A stretch of DNA of 13,234 nucleotides. Source: Clostridia bacterium (lineage in GTDB: Bacteria > Bacillota > Clostridia > Oscillospirales > Oscillospiraceae). Each line of letters opens with the position of its first letter. The first letter of the stretch is position 1. This document shows positions 1 through 8,009 of this stretch, one piece after another. The stretch is from assembly GCA_003245395.1 (NCBI GenBank), contig QKDF01000311.1, positions 1 to 13,234 on the forward strand. The letters are read 5' to 3'. The notes beneath the pieces are model-generated. The model ran no database searches, was not told where the DNA came from, and saw only the letters and a list, made by a program, of their open reading frames with translations. Both the position numbers and the translations under genes were made by a program.

Positions 1-1418
1 CGGCAACGGGATGGTATATGATATTCCTTGATCTTGTATTGCAGCAGCCGGCGGGAAATCCCCAGATATTCCGCGGTCTCGCTGCGGTGGTTACCGCACA
101 GAGCCAGTGCTGCCTGAATTTTTTCCTTCGTCAGGGCATCGGAAAGCTGCTTTGCTTCAGCAAGCTGCTTTTTGGGTATTCTGGTCTGGCCGGCCGGGTC
201 AGAGTCACTCAGCATTCCCGACGGGATGCTGGTGATTTCCCGCGTCCCCGGGGGAGTCATAACCACCATTCGCTCCACAAAATTGCGGATTTCGCGCACA
301 TTCCCTGGCCAACGATAGGCCCGCAACTGTTCCAGGACCTCATCGGAAAAGCTCTTTTGCAGATTATACTTCTGGCAGAAATCATGCAGAAAGTGCAGAC
401 AGAGCGGTATGATATCGTCTTGGCGGCTGCGTACCGGAGGAATGGTCAGTGGGATCACGTGCAGCCGGTAATATAAATCCTCGCGGAAGGTTCCCTCCCG
501 TACCATTTGGGACAAGTCCCGGTTGGTTGCAGTAATGAGCCTGAAGTCCACTTTCTTGGCACGGATGGCGCCAATGCGCTGTACACTTTTTTCTTCGATC
601 ATGCGAAGGACCTTGCCCTGTACGCTCATCGGAAGCGAGTTGATCTCATCCAGAAACAGCGTTCCGCCGTCCGCAGCCTCGGCCAAACCCGCCTTGCCCT
701 CCCTGCTGGCGCCAGTAAAACTGCCTTTTTCATAGCCGAACAGTTCTGCCTCAATCAGATTTTCAGGAAACGCCGCACAGTTCACCGCAATAAGCGGCTT
801 TTCCCTGCGTCCTGAATGCTCGTGAATATAACGTGTGAAAACCTCTTTGCCGCTGCCAGATTCGCCGTACAGCAGCACAGTGGAATCCAGCGGAGCCACG
901 CTGTCCACCACTGAAAGCAGCTGGCGTATTTCAGAACTTTTTGCAACAATATCGATCTTTTCTTCCTCACGATGGGTAGAAACCGCTGTTTCCGCCAGAA
1001 TTTTATGCTGTTCCAACAGCATGTGGTGGCGGCTTTCAAAATCCTTCGTATCCTGTAACATCATGATGACATAGGTAATGTTGCCGCAGCCGTCAAAAAT
1101 GGGTGTACCGGTTACGATACGCACCCGGGTGGCGCCGCCGATTTCCTGAAAGTTTCGGTAATACTGGAGCCGGCTGACCCGCCGCTTTTCCTGACAGACC
1201 AAGTTGAACACGCAGACGTCCAATACACTTTCAAAGTCATGCACATTCATTTTCAGATACTCCCGACGGGGAATATTCCGCCAATTGACCATGACGGTAT
1301 TCATGAACAGGAAATTTCCCTGAGCATCATAAATGATGATACCAGCGTCGATGTTGTCCAATACGCTGGCAAAAGAAAGCTGATCGCAAAGGTTGCTGAA
1401 AGATATTACATCATCCAT
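1..1418 (-). CDS. PAS-domain sigma-54-dependent transcriptional activator (partial, runs off left edge)
   Basis: This is a bacterial enhancer-binding protein that would remodel sigma-54 RNA polymerase by ATP hydrolysis. From the ATG at 1418 the frame is open for 472 codons to the window edge, so only the extreme C-terminus is missing. A PAS-like sensory region covers about residues 12-125; there is no receiver domain, so a small ligand probably controls it. The AAA+ domain shows Walker A GESGSGKE (185-192), the sigma-54 contact loop as GSFTGA (232-237, usually GAFTGA), Walker B TLFLDEI (253-259) and the RWPGNVREIRN motif (369-379). A Fis-type helix-turn-helix lies at about 431-465. The start is supported by AAGGGAG about 7 bases upstream. 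It follows the dehydratase genes on the same strand, and both catabolic operons carry sigma-54 promoters, so it is very likely their activator. That link is inferred. Confidence 0.93.
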   Translation of the reverse strand, partial: MDDVISFSNLCDQLSFASVLDNIDAGIIIYDAQGNFLFMNTVMVNWRNIPRREYLKMNVHDFESVLDVCVFNLVCQEKRRVSRLQYYRNFQEIGGATRVRIVTGTPIFDGCGNITYVIMMLQDTKDFESRHHMLLEQHKILAETAVSTHREEEKIDIVAKSSEIRQLLSVVDSVAPLDSTVLLYGESGSGKEVFTRYIHEHSGRREKPLIAVNCAAFPENLIEAELFGYEKGSFTGASREGKAGLAEAADGGTLFLDEINSLPMSVQGKVLRMIEEKSVQRIGAIRAKKVDFRLITATNRDLSQMVREGTFREDLYYRLHVIPLTIPPVRSRQDDIIPLCLHFLHDFCQKYNLQKSFSDEVLEQLRAYRWPGNVREIRNFVERMVVMTPPGTREITSIPSGMLSDSDPAGQTRIPKKQLAEAKQLSDALTKEKIQAALALCGNHRSETAEYLGISRRLLQYKIKEYHIPSRC

Positions 1419-1512
1419 CCGGTATCTCCCTTCACATCAAGAAGCTACATAATATTTTACCACAAATGCGCATCACCGAAAAGAAAAATCTCCAATTTCA
1501 CGCAAACCGACG

Positions 1513-1563
1513 ACTCCGGGCCCCATGCATATTGCCATACGGAATATGTACAGAGTCCGGAGT
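1513..1563. other. Imperfect stem-loop in the dehydratase-regulator gap
   Basis: Arms ACTCCGG (1513-1519) and CCGGAGT (1557-1563) are perfectly complementary. An inner stem CATATT (1528-1533) / AATATG (1543-1548) stacks inside them. No T-run follows on either strand, so it is not a standard intrinsic terminator. It lies in the 190-bp gap between the dehydratase beta gene and the regulator. It could be an mRNA processing or stabilising structure, or an operator. Function unknown. Confidence 0.4.
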
Positions 1564-1608
1564 GATCGCTGAAAATGAGGGAGAGGTATTAACTTTGAGC
1601 AGGTTAGC

Positions 1609-2736
1609 TTACAGCATCTCGCAGAAGGCCTGAACACGGGTTCGAATCTGTTCATAGCTGGTATTCTGGGTATCGACCTCAATGGTGAGGGTGTGGTATC
1701 CGGCTGCCACCAGGTCCGCTTCGAAAAAGGGCTGATCATATTCCTCAGGATCGCAGAACTTCATCAGACAGTTCATAACACCGGAAGCGCCGTTTTCTTT
1801 GCATAGGCTTACCAGCATGGTGCCGCGGGGCTTGCCGTCCTCATGAATCAGACTGCAGCCATGGCGGGAATTCCATTGCAGGGCCAAGCGCCTCAGACCG
1901 CCGCCGCCCTTTTCGGGGGTATCGGTGCGATATTGGCGCATCTCCTGCGCCAAGTCGTCTCCCACCACTGCAATCTCGTTTTCCGCAAGGATATCCAGCA
2001 ACTCGTCCGGTTCGCCGGTGATGCCGGTAAGGATTACTTTTTTACCGGTAAAGCTATAAACCGGCAGCTGTTTCAGACCGCTGATCAGCTCCTTTACAAT
2101 GGCCGTATGCTGATCCTTAGAGAAGAAAAATGCGCTCTTCATAACAGCGTGGCGCACTTTTGGGGTAATTACGTCCAGATGGTCGTTCGCCAGAGCGGCA
2201 AACTCCCGTATGACGTCGTTATGCGCATTATATACGTCGATGGCATCGCACAGCGCCTTTTCAGACATCATCTGGCCAGTGATGGTGGAAAGCATCACCA
2301 GCACGCTCTCGTATTCACTAATCAGGTATTCCACGCTGGCAGGGCTTTTGCGGTTCTGCGGATAGACAATTGGTATCATGGGAATGGACGGAACGCCAAA
2401 GCGCCAGTTTTGGGTCATGCACCGCAGCGTATCGCACAGGGCGGGAATGATCACCGCAGAAAGCCCCTTATACGTGCCGTTCAATCCAAATTCAAGATTG
2501 GACTGCATAATGGGACATGCAAACGCGGGAAGATAGCTCTTTGCAAGTTTTAATTCGGTATGACCGCCCCACAGGCCCATGGGGATCATGCCGGACGCAT
2601 AGACCAGTTCCTCCGGCGTATACGCGGGAAAGCAGCCGATCACTTTTTTGCCTTGTGCCAGATAACTGTCCAGTTGGGCTCGCGGATTCCTGCATGCAGC
2701 TTCCAGCAGAGCGAGATTTGTTTGTAAATCAGCCAT
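1609..2736 (-). CDS. 2-hydroxyacyl-CoA dehydratase, beta (small) subunit, HadC/FldC/HgdB type
   Basis: 375 aa, the usual length of the smaller subunit (about 375-380). With the alpha subunit it would form the [4Fe-4S] heterodimer that removes water from a 2-hydroxyacyl-CoA through a ketyl radical, giving a 2-enoyl-CoA in the cytoplasm. Family signatures visible are GCFPAYTPEELVYASGMIP near the N-terminus (34-52), ACPIMQSNLEFGLNG (73-87), CDTLRC (101-106), and a C-terminal segment with FCDPEEYDQP (327-336) and IEVDTQ. Cys35, Cys74 and Cys101/106 are candidate cluster ligands. The start is set by AAGGAGG 8 bases upstream, and the gene overlaps the alpha gene by 8 bp, implying translational coupling. 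The same fold includes benzoyl-CoA reductase subunits (BcrC), so reductase activity cannot be excluded, but the FldA/HadA-like CoA-transferase next door favours a dehydratase. Confidence 0.9.
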   Translation of the reverse strand: MADLQTNLALLEAACRNPRAQLDSYLAQGKKVIGCFPAYTPEELVYASGMIPMGLWGGHTELKLAKSYLPAFACPIMQSNLEFGLNGTYKGLSAVIIPALCDTLRCMTQNWRFGVPSIPMIPIVYPQNRKSPASVEYLISEYESVLVMLSTITGQMMSEKALCDAIDVYNAHNDVIREFAALANDHLDVITPKVRHAVMKSAFFFSKDQHTAIVKELISGLKQLPVYSFTGKKVILTGITGEPDELLDILAENEIAVVGDDLAQEMRQYRTDTPEKGGGGLRRLALQWNSRHGCSLIHEDGKPRGTMLVSLCKENGASGVMNCLMKFCDPEEYDQPFFEADLVAAGYHTLTIEVDTQNTSYEQIRTRVQAFCEML

Positions 2737-4021
2737 TTTCTTTCGCCTCCTTGTTCTGCGTCATGACTTCCACAAGGCCCTGAAGACGCGTCTCGAACTG
2801 AGCTTCACTGTAATTGCGATAATCAGCCTGATCGCCGTCGAAGGATGTGAACGGGACACCTGCCAGAGCCGACAGCTGCCGCTGCACCTCCATCATCTGA
2901 CAGTCCATGACCTTGCAGCTGCGGTTGACATGATAGATTGTGCCTTCGCAGCCAAACTTTTTCAGCGCCTCCAGCCGACGGGAGATCATGGTGGAAGCGT
3001 TGTCGCCGTTGGTAGAGGCAAAGCAATAGGCCCGTGCCATGCCGTCCAGGTCATCGTATTCAATGGCCCAGGCCTTTCCGTAACTGGAGGCCACCATGTT
3101 GATGCCGTACTCCTTGAGCGTATGCAGATTGTGGCGCAGATAGGGCCAGCAGGCAATGCCGTCCCACGACACGCGGAATTGCTCTTCCACCGGATAGGTA
3201 GAAGTCCCCTCCGCGATGTGCTGTTCAATCTCGGCATTGAGCTGCTCCAGGAGTGCTGTGGTGGACTCCTTGCCGCGATTGCAGACCATGCAGGACATGT
3301 AGTTGAACAGCTCGAAGCCGCTCAGGGGCGACGGTTTTCGGTCCATCAGGTTGTTGGCGCGCTCCCACAAATAGCTGTTGCACTGAGAAATTTTCATGAT
3401 TTTTCGGAACTTCTCATCGTCCCAGGTTTTGCCGGTGAATTCGCACAAATCCCTGATCAGCTGGTCGATTTGGGCCCGGACATATCTGACACGGGTTTCC
3501 GTGACATAGTCATAAGGGTTATAGCAGGTATCGATGAAAAAGATGGGAATGTCCAGCTGTCTGGCCAGATTTTCATACCACTTGGTCAACTGGTTACAGA
3601 TATTGTTTGTCAGCAGCAGGAAGTCGGGCCGGACCATTTTGCCCCCGTCCGGCAGCTCCACTTCGCTCTCCCCAGCCAGCACCGAGCTGTAGGTCAGGTT
3701 GACCTTCGCATAAGCGCACAGGTCGTTGGAATATCCCAGAGGCCCTTCACACTCCTGAAGGAATGGGTCCGCCTGATGCCGGGCGGCGATACCCGCGGAA
3801 TGATTTTCCGGATAGAGTACCACCAGACCCAGTGTTTCGGCGATCTCCTGCGGGAAAATGGATGCTGACCAGCCCACTTTTTCTCCGTTTTCCTTAGCCA
3901 GACGGGCGCTTTCAAACAGGGCCTGCGTCTGCTCTCCGATCATGATCATGGACAGCGCTTTTGGCCGCTTGGGTTTTGCTGCCGGTGCAGCAGAGTTCTC
4001 ATCGGTTACAGTATCGCTCAT
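2729..4021 (-). CDS. 2-hydroxyacyl-CoA dehydratase, alpha (large) subunit, HadB/FldB/HgdA type
   Basis: 430 aa, slightly longer than HadB/FldB (about 408) because of a poorly ordered, Ala/Lys/Pro-rich N-terminal extension (residues 1-22). Recognisable family segments are LYPENHSAG (69-77), CEGPLGYSNDLCAY (91-104), NNICNQLTKWYENLA (139-153), the FFIDTCYNP strand (161-169) and NRSCKVMDCQMMEVQRQL (366-383). Cys102, Cys142 and Cys369 are the likely [4Fe-4S] ligands by position in these motifs. It pairs with the beta subunit, whose start codon lies inside its last codons. AAGGAG lies about 12 bases before the ATG. Enzymes of this family need an ATP-dependent activator (HgdC/HadI/FldI); none is encoded in the window, so it must be supplied from elsewhere. 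Substrate unknown; a benzoyl-CoA-reductase-like role is a weaker alternative. Confidence 0.9.
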   Translation of the reverse strand: MSDTVTDENSAAPAAKPKRPKALSMIMIGEQTQALFESARLAKENGEKVGWSASIFPQEIAETLGLVVLYPENHSAGIAARHQADPFLQECEGPLGYSNDLCAYAKVNLTYSSVLAGESEVELPDGGKMVRPDFLLLTNNICNQLTKWYENLARQLDIPIFFIDTCYNPYDYVTETRVRYVRAQIDQLIRDLCEFTGKTWDDEKFRKIMKISQCNSYLWERANNLMDRKPSPLSGFELFNYMSCMVCNRGKESTTALLEQLNAEIEQHIAEGTSTYPVEEQFRVSWDGIACWPYLRHNLHTLKEYGINMVASSYGKAWAIEYDDLDGMARAYCFASTNGDNASTMISRRLEALKKFGCEGTIYHVNRSCKVMDCQMMEVQRQLSALAGVPFTSFDGDQADYRNYSEAQFETRLQGLVEVMTQNKEAKENG

Positions 4022-4105
4022 TTTGCTTTACTCGCTCCTTTTATATATTTTTCGCGCCAGCGCGGCGACATCATTAAGGCCACGCTTCATTCTGCACCGC
4101 CCGGC

Positions 4106-5308
4106 TTATTTGACCGCTTTCTTTTCATACATCGCGGCAACCTGATCTTTGGTATATCCAAGCTCTTCCAGAACCTCGGCGGTGTCGCAGCCGATTGGTC
4201 CGGAGGTTTTGCAGGGAATTGCAGTGGGGTCGATGGAGGCGAAATGAACCGGACCGTTGGCAAATACGGTTTTGGTACCATCCGGGTATTCATGGAAATA
4301 GGTGTAATGGTTCGCCTGGACCTGCGGATCGTTGGGAACATCCTTGAAGTGATACAATATCTCATGGGGAAGATCATGTTCATCCAGCAGATCGTGCCAG
4401 TAAGAAAGCGGCTGCTGTTTGAATTTTGCCTCCAGGATTTTGGTCAGCTCACTTCTGTTTTCATAATATGCCGGCGAAGTGGAGAATCTTGGATCGGTCG
4501 CGATCTCGGGGAGCCCGATGACTTCACAGAATTCGGGGAACCGACGATAGTCAATGATGGCAAGGTAGAACCATTCCCCGTCGGACGCCTGATAGGTATT
4601 GCTGCCGGCGTGGCCGCAGTCATAGCGGTCACGGGGAAGCTTGCGCCCGTTAAAGCCGTTCAGAATGCCTGTGCAGAGGATAAATGTTCCGGACTGGAGC
4701 AGAGAAACGTCGACTTTATCTCCCAAGCCTGTGACGGACCGCTTATAGAGCGCGGCAGCGATTCCGCCGGATAAGGCGACCGCCACACTGTGATCGCCGA
4801 TGCCGCCCACGGGAATCAGCGGGGGACCGCCGGCCGGAGCCAGGTCGGCCATAAGGCCTGTCCGCGCAAAAAACACGGTGTAGTCGTATCCGGGGCGGTC
4901 CTTCTCCGGGCCCTCCGCACCGTAGCCCAATACCGAGGCATGGATCAGGCGCGGAAATTGATCTTTCAACTGCTCGTAAGTAAGGCCCATTGCCTGCAAT
5001 GCCTGAACACGGTAATTGGTGATAAACACATCCGCCGTGGTCAGCAGTTTCATCATGGCGTCGCTTCCTTCCTCCGATCTCATATCCAAGGAGACGAAGC
5101 GCTTGTTCATATTCTGCATGTCATAGTTGGGGTTTGCCTCTTCCGTACAGGGTGAAAGCGTCGTACCGGCCTGCTTGCGCCATGCGTCGCCGTTTAGAGA
5201 CTCTACCTTAATTACATCCGCACCCCATTCGGCCAGAATTCTGGCCGTCATTGGGCCCGCCAGCATAGTAGACAGTTCGACAACTTTAATGCCTTCCATT
5301 GGTTTCAT
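4106..5308 (-). CDS. Family III (CaiB/BaiF) CoA-transferase, FldA/HadA-like
   Basis: 400 aa, normal length for the family. It would move CoA from a product acyl-CoA to the incoming 2-hydroxy acid, activating it without ATP. The N-terminal segment (GIKVVELSTMLAGPM, ADVIKVE) is the CaiB Rossmann start. YDMQNMNKR (62-70), GYDYTVFFARTGLM (140-153) and GIGDHSVAVAL (169-179) match the pattern I recall for the phenyllactate enzyme FldA, and Asp172 in GIGDH corresponds to the catalytic aspartate. The Tyr/Phe-rich stretch FFAR is shared with FldA. AGGAGG lies 9 bases before the ATG. It lies 49 bp after the hydratase gene and 84 bp before the dehydratase alpha gene. The order CoA-transferase then dehydratase subunits mirrors fld/had clusters, but the activator gene that sits between them there is missing here. 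Confidence 0.9.
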   Translation of the reverse strand: MKPMEGIKVVELSTMLAGPMTARILAEWGADVIKVESLNGDAWRKQAGTTLSPCTEEANPNYDMQNMNKRFVSLDMRSEEGSDAMMKLLTTADVFITNYRVQALQAMGLTYEQLKDQFPRLIHASVLGYGAEGPEKDRPGYDYTVFFARTGLMADLAPAGGPPLIPVGGIGDHSVAVALSGGIAAALYKRSVTGLGDKVDVSLLQSGTFILCTGILNGFNGRKLPRDRYDCGHAGSNTYQASDGEWFYLAIIDYRRFPEFCEVIGLPEIATDPRFSTSPAYYENRSELTKILEAKFKQQPLSYWHDLLDEHDLPHEILYHFKDVPNDPQVQANHYTYFHEYPDGTKTVFANGPVHFASIDPTAIPCKTSGPIGCDTAEVLEELGYTKDQVAAMYEKKAVK

Positions 5309-5357
5309 AAGAATGATCCTCCTAGTATCATGTTATGGGAATTTCTGAGCGCGTCCT

Positions 5358-6140
5358 TCAGCAACCCTTGAAATTTGCAGGACGCTTTTCAATGAACGCC
5401 GCGGTTCCCTCCTTGCGGTCTTCGGTGCTGAAAGCAATTGCCTGCGCCAGCCGTTCGATCATCAGCCCGGTGCTGATATCGACTTCACTCCCAGCGTTTA
5501 CAGCGATCTTCGCCATCATGACGGCCATTGGGCCCTTCGCCATGATTTGCCGGGCCATGATTTCGGCCTCGGTCAGCAAAACAGTCCAGTCATCCTCCGT
5601 CACTTGATTAACCAGACCGATAGAGCAGGCTTCCTCCGCGCTGATGATCCGCCCTGTAAAAATCAGCTCTTTCGCTTTCCCAATGCCAACCAGACGGGTC
5701 AGGCGCTGCGTGCCACCCGCTCCGGGGATGATTCCAAGGTTTACTTCCGGCTGGCCAAACTTGGACCGTTTTGTCGCGATACGAATATCACAGGCCAAGG
5801 CCAATTCACAGCCGCCACCCAGTGCATAGCCATTGATAGCGCAGATGACCGGCTTATAAAGATCCTCCAGATCCTTTAGTGCGATGGATGCTGTACCTTT
5901 CAACTGGCCCAGATAATTCCGGTCATGAATCTCTTTGATGTCCGCGCCGCTGGCTAGCGCCTTATCCCCAGCGCCGCTGATGATAACTACTTTGACCGAA
6001 TCATCGTCCCGCGCACATGCTACGGCGGTACTGATATCCTGCCACATGGCTGGAGTCAGTGCATTTCGCATCTCGGGACGGTTGAGCGTCAGGTACAAAA
6101 TACCGTCTTTGTTTTCATAAAGAATGTTTTCGAATTCCAT
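5358..6140 (-). CDS. Enoyl-CoA hydratase (crotonase family)
   Basis: 260 aa, standard crotonase length. It would add water to a 2-enoyl-CoA to give 3-hydroxyacyl-CoA. The oxyanion-hole region ASGADIKE (63-70), the GGGCELA motif with Glu112 (108-114) and FGQPEVNLGIIPGAGGTQRLTR with Glu132 (128-149) are all present. Both catalytic glutamates of mitochondrial hydratase (Glu144/Glu164) are therefore conserved, favouring a true hydratase over an isomerase or decarboxylase. The frame extends 14 codons further upstream, but the ATG at 6140 has GGGGA 8 bases before it and begins at the family's usual N-terminus. First gene of the leftward operon, about 130 bases downstream of the predicted sigma-54 start. 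Its proposed substrate is the product of the dehydratase encoded two genes later. Confidence 0.92.
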   Translation of the reverse strand: MEFENILYENKDGILYLTLNRPEMRNALTPAMWQDISTAVACARDDDSVKVVIISGAGDKALASGADIKEIHDRNYLGQLKGTASIALKDLEDLYKPVICAINGYALGGGCELALACDIRIATKRSKFGQPEVNLGIIPGAGGTQRLTRLVGIGKAKELIFTGRIISAEEACSIGLVNQVTEDDWTVLLTEAEIMARQIMAKGPMAVMMAKIAVNAGSEVDISTGLMIERLAQAIAFSTEDRKEGTAAFIEKRPANFKGC

Positions 6141-6279
6141 CAAGTGATCCCCACTTTCTTTTGTTCTTCCTCTGAACTGCACAAAACCCGGAATTACTGC
6201 AGGCGCCAGCTTTACTCCGGCGGCAGGTCAACAAATTCAGGCATTGTTTTCCTTGTTTGTCTCGTTTTATTATTGTTAA

Positions 6280-6294
6280 GCAAAAAATGTGCCA
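6280..6294 (-). promoter_or_regulatory. Sigma-54 (-24/-12) promoter of the leftward operon
   Basis: On the minus strand the sequence is TGGCACATTTTTTGC: TGGCAC, five bases, then TTGC. This gives the invariant GG and GC elements with exactly 10 bases between them, as in the sigma-54 consensus. Transcription would start near 6268, leaving a leader of about 130 nt before the hydratase gene. An activator of the required class is encoded at the end of this same operon. Confidence 0.85.
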
Positions 6295-6313
6295 ACTCTT
6301 TTTTTCTATAAAA

Positions 6314-6353
6314 AGAAGCAGAGCATCCCGCGGTCTCGGAATGCTCTGCTTCT
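6314..6353. terminator. Strong hairpin with flanking A/T tracts, possibly a bidirectional terminator or insulator
   Basis: A 13-bp perfect stem, AGAAGCAGAGCAT (6314-6326) with ATGCTCTGCTTCT (6341-6353), continues after one mismatch with CCG/CGG and a 6-base loop. Leftward it is followed by TTTTTAT, rightward by a looser T-rich run. It lies just upstream of the leftward sigma-54 promoter, so it does not sit in that operon's leader. It may stop stray transcription or separate the two divergent promoters. No gene ends directly before it. Confidence 0.6.
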
Positions 6354-6505
6354 TCTGCTTTTTGTTTTATAAAATATGTATCTCTCCAGTGCAGCCTGAA
6401 TTTACACACTTGGCATGCATCGTCTGCCGCCGTAAACATCCATGAGGATGAAGGCCTTTTTCCATTGTTTCCTTCGTTGAACTTATGCGCTTTTATATCA
6501 AAAAA

Positions 6506-6603
6506 GTGCATAATGCACATATTGCGTTTGCACGTTGCACTTTTGCACATGCACATTGACGTTTTTTTAAAAATTATCAAAAAAAATAATATCAATTATG
6601 CAC
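6506..6603. promoter_or_regulatory. Cluster of TGCAC/GTGCA half-sites: probable activator (UAS) site shared by both operons
   Basis: The perfect palindrome GTGCATAATGCAC (6506-6518) is followed by TTGCAC at 6528, 6535 and 6543, ATGCAC at 6549, and a further TGCAC at 6599. The dense part (6506-6554) is about 150-195 bp upstream of the rightward -24 element and 210-260 bp upstream of the leftward one, the usual range for enhancer-binding proteins. An A/T-rich stretch (6561-6598), which could bend easily, lies between it and the rightward promoter. That the regulator at 1-1418 binds here is inferred. Confidence 0.65.
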
Positions 6604-6700
6604 AATTTCTCCCAGCCTAGCTTGTTTTAACTGCTGTCATTATCTGTTTTTCAACTGCAAAACCGGCTTTTTTATATTTTTCGGCGAGGAGATTTAAAGC

Positions 6701-6715
6701 TGGCACAAATATTGC
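6701..6715 (+). promoter_or_regulatory. Sigma-54 (-24/-12) promoter of the rightward operon
   Basis: TGGCACAAATATTGC, followed by T, matches the consensus TGGCAC-N5-TTGCT with correct spacing. Predicted start near 6727, about 55 nt before the thiolase start codon. It diverges from the minus-strand sigma-54 promoter at 6280-6294, so the two operons are probably switched on together. Confidence 0.87.
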
Positions 6716-6781
6716 TAAATATCTATGCGAGACCTAAGAATCATTTGGTAATTCGCTATACACAGAAGGGAGAGGATGAGA

Positions 6782-7972
6782 ATGGAAGATATTTATATCA
6801 TGGGTGATGTCCGCACCGCCATTGGCAAATACGGAGGATCTTTAAAAAGTGTTCCCGCGCACCAGCTGGGCGCACTGGTCATCCGGGAAGCAATCCGCCG
6901 TTCCGGCGCGGCTGACGATATGATCGACGAAGTGATCCTCGGAGAAGTCCGCCAAAGTACCGAAGCCTCCAATATTGCCCGCTGCGCTTTGCTGGAAGCA
7001 GGCCTTCCAGAGAGCATACCCGGCTTTACCGTGAACCGCCTCTGTGCCTCCTCCATGCAGGCGGTTTTCAGCGGCTGTCAGGAGATCTGGTGTGGTCAGG
7101 CAAAAGCCGTTGTGGCCGGCGGCGCCGAAAATATGAGCCGGGCACCCATGTACATTCGCCAAGGCCGCTGGGGCGACGGTCCTATGAAGCTGGTGGATTC
7201 GAACATCGAGGCCGGTACCACCGCCCAACCCTATTCGATTTACGGTTCCAATATGAGCATGTCCAGGACTGCGGAAAATGTGGCTGAGCGGTTCGGCGTC
7301 ACCCGCGAGATGCAGGATGCATTTGCTGTTGAAAGCCAGCGCCGCGCGGCCGCCGCTATTGCGGCCGGATATTTCAAGGATGAAATCCTGCCTGTGCAAG
7401 TCAAGGAAAAGAAAAAAGAATTTGTCTTCGACACCGATGAATTTGTCAAGTCCAACACCTCCATGGAAATTTTGGCCAAGCTTAAGCCCATCGTCAAACC
7501 GGATGGCACCGTTACCGCCGGCAACGCCTGCGGACTGAATGACGGCGCTTCTGCGCTGGTGCTGATGAGCGCCGCCAAGGTGAAAGAAACCGGCCTGAAG
7601 CCCTTGGCAAAGATCATCGGTATGACCGCAGCTGGTCTGGACCCCACCATTATGGGTTACGGCCCTGTGGTCTCCACCCAAAAACTGCTGGGTATGACGG
7701 GGATGCCGCTGAGTCAGATTGATCTTGTAGAATTGAATGAGGCCTTTGCTTCCCAGGCCGTCGCCTGCATCCGCGATCTGGGCCTGGACCCGGCAAGGGT
7801 CAACATCAATGGCGGAGCCATAGCTTTGGGTCATCCGCTGGGCTGTACCGGTGTGCGGCTGATCGTAACGCTGCTGCATAATCTGCAGCGCACCGGCGGT
7901 CGGTACGGGCTGGCCACACTTTGCATTGGCGGCGGCCAGTCCATGGCTGCCATCATAGAGAGAGTCAATTGA
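6782..7972 (+). CDS. Thiolase (acetyl-CoA C-acyltransferase family)
   Basis: 396 aa. It would cleave 3-oxoacyl-CoA with CoA to acetyl-CoA and a shortened acyl-CoA, or condense two acetyl-CoA in reverse. The nucleophilic Cys88 lies in [34 protein letters not shown] (active-site His) and the C-terminal LCIGGGQS (second catalytic Cys) are all intact. An ATG at 6776 lies in the same frame, but GGGAG is only about 3 bases from it and 9 from the ATG at 6782, so 6782 is preferred. First gene of the rightward sigma-54 operon. Sequence alone does not separate acetoacetyl-CoA from 3-oxoadipyl-CoA or longer substrates. In context it is the last step of the proposed pathway. Confidence 0.92.
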   Translation: MEDIYIMGDVRTAIGKYGGSLKSVPAHQLGALVIREAIRRSGAADDMIDEVILGEVRQSTEASNIARCALLEAGLPESIPGFTVNRLCASSMQAVFSGCQEIWCGQAKAVVAGGAENMSRAPMYIRQGRWGDGPMKLVDSNIEAGTTAQPYSIYGSNMSMSRTAENVAERFGVTREMQDAFAVESQRRAAAAIAAGYFKDEILPVQVKEKKKEFVFDTDEFVKSNTSMEILAKLKPIVKPDGTVTAGNACGLNDGASALVLMSAAKVKETGLKPLAKIIGMTAAGLDPTIMGYGPVVSTQKLLGMTGMPLSQIDLVELNEAFASQAVACIRDLGLDPARVNINGGAIALGHPLGCTGVRLIVTLLHNLQRTGGRYGLATLCIGGGQSMAAIIERVN

Positions 7973-8009
7973 GTTTTCATTAAATACTGCGAAAAAGAGG
8001 TACGAGAAC

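Noticed and set aside
2930..3868. 312-codon plus-strand open frame opposite the dehydratase alpha gene
   Set aside because: Antisense shadow of a strongly supported gene; no motif or ribosome binding site.
6410..6424. Third sigma-54-like element beginning TTGGCAT
   Set aside because: The -24 part fits, but the -12 position reads GTCT instead of TTGC.
6212..6595. 127-codon minus-strand open frame in the control region
   Set aside because: It overlaps the leftward sigma-54 promoter, the hairpin and the TGCAC repeats, has low-complexity residue content, no ribosome binding site and no recognisable domain.
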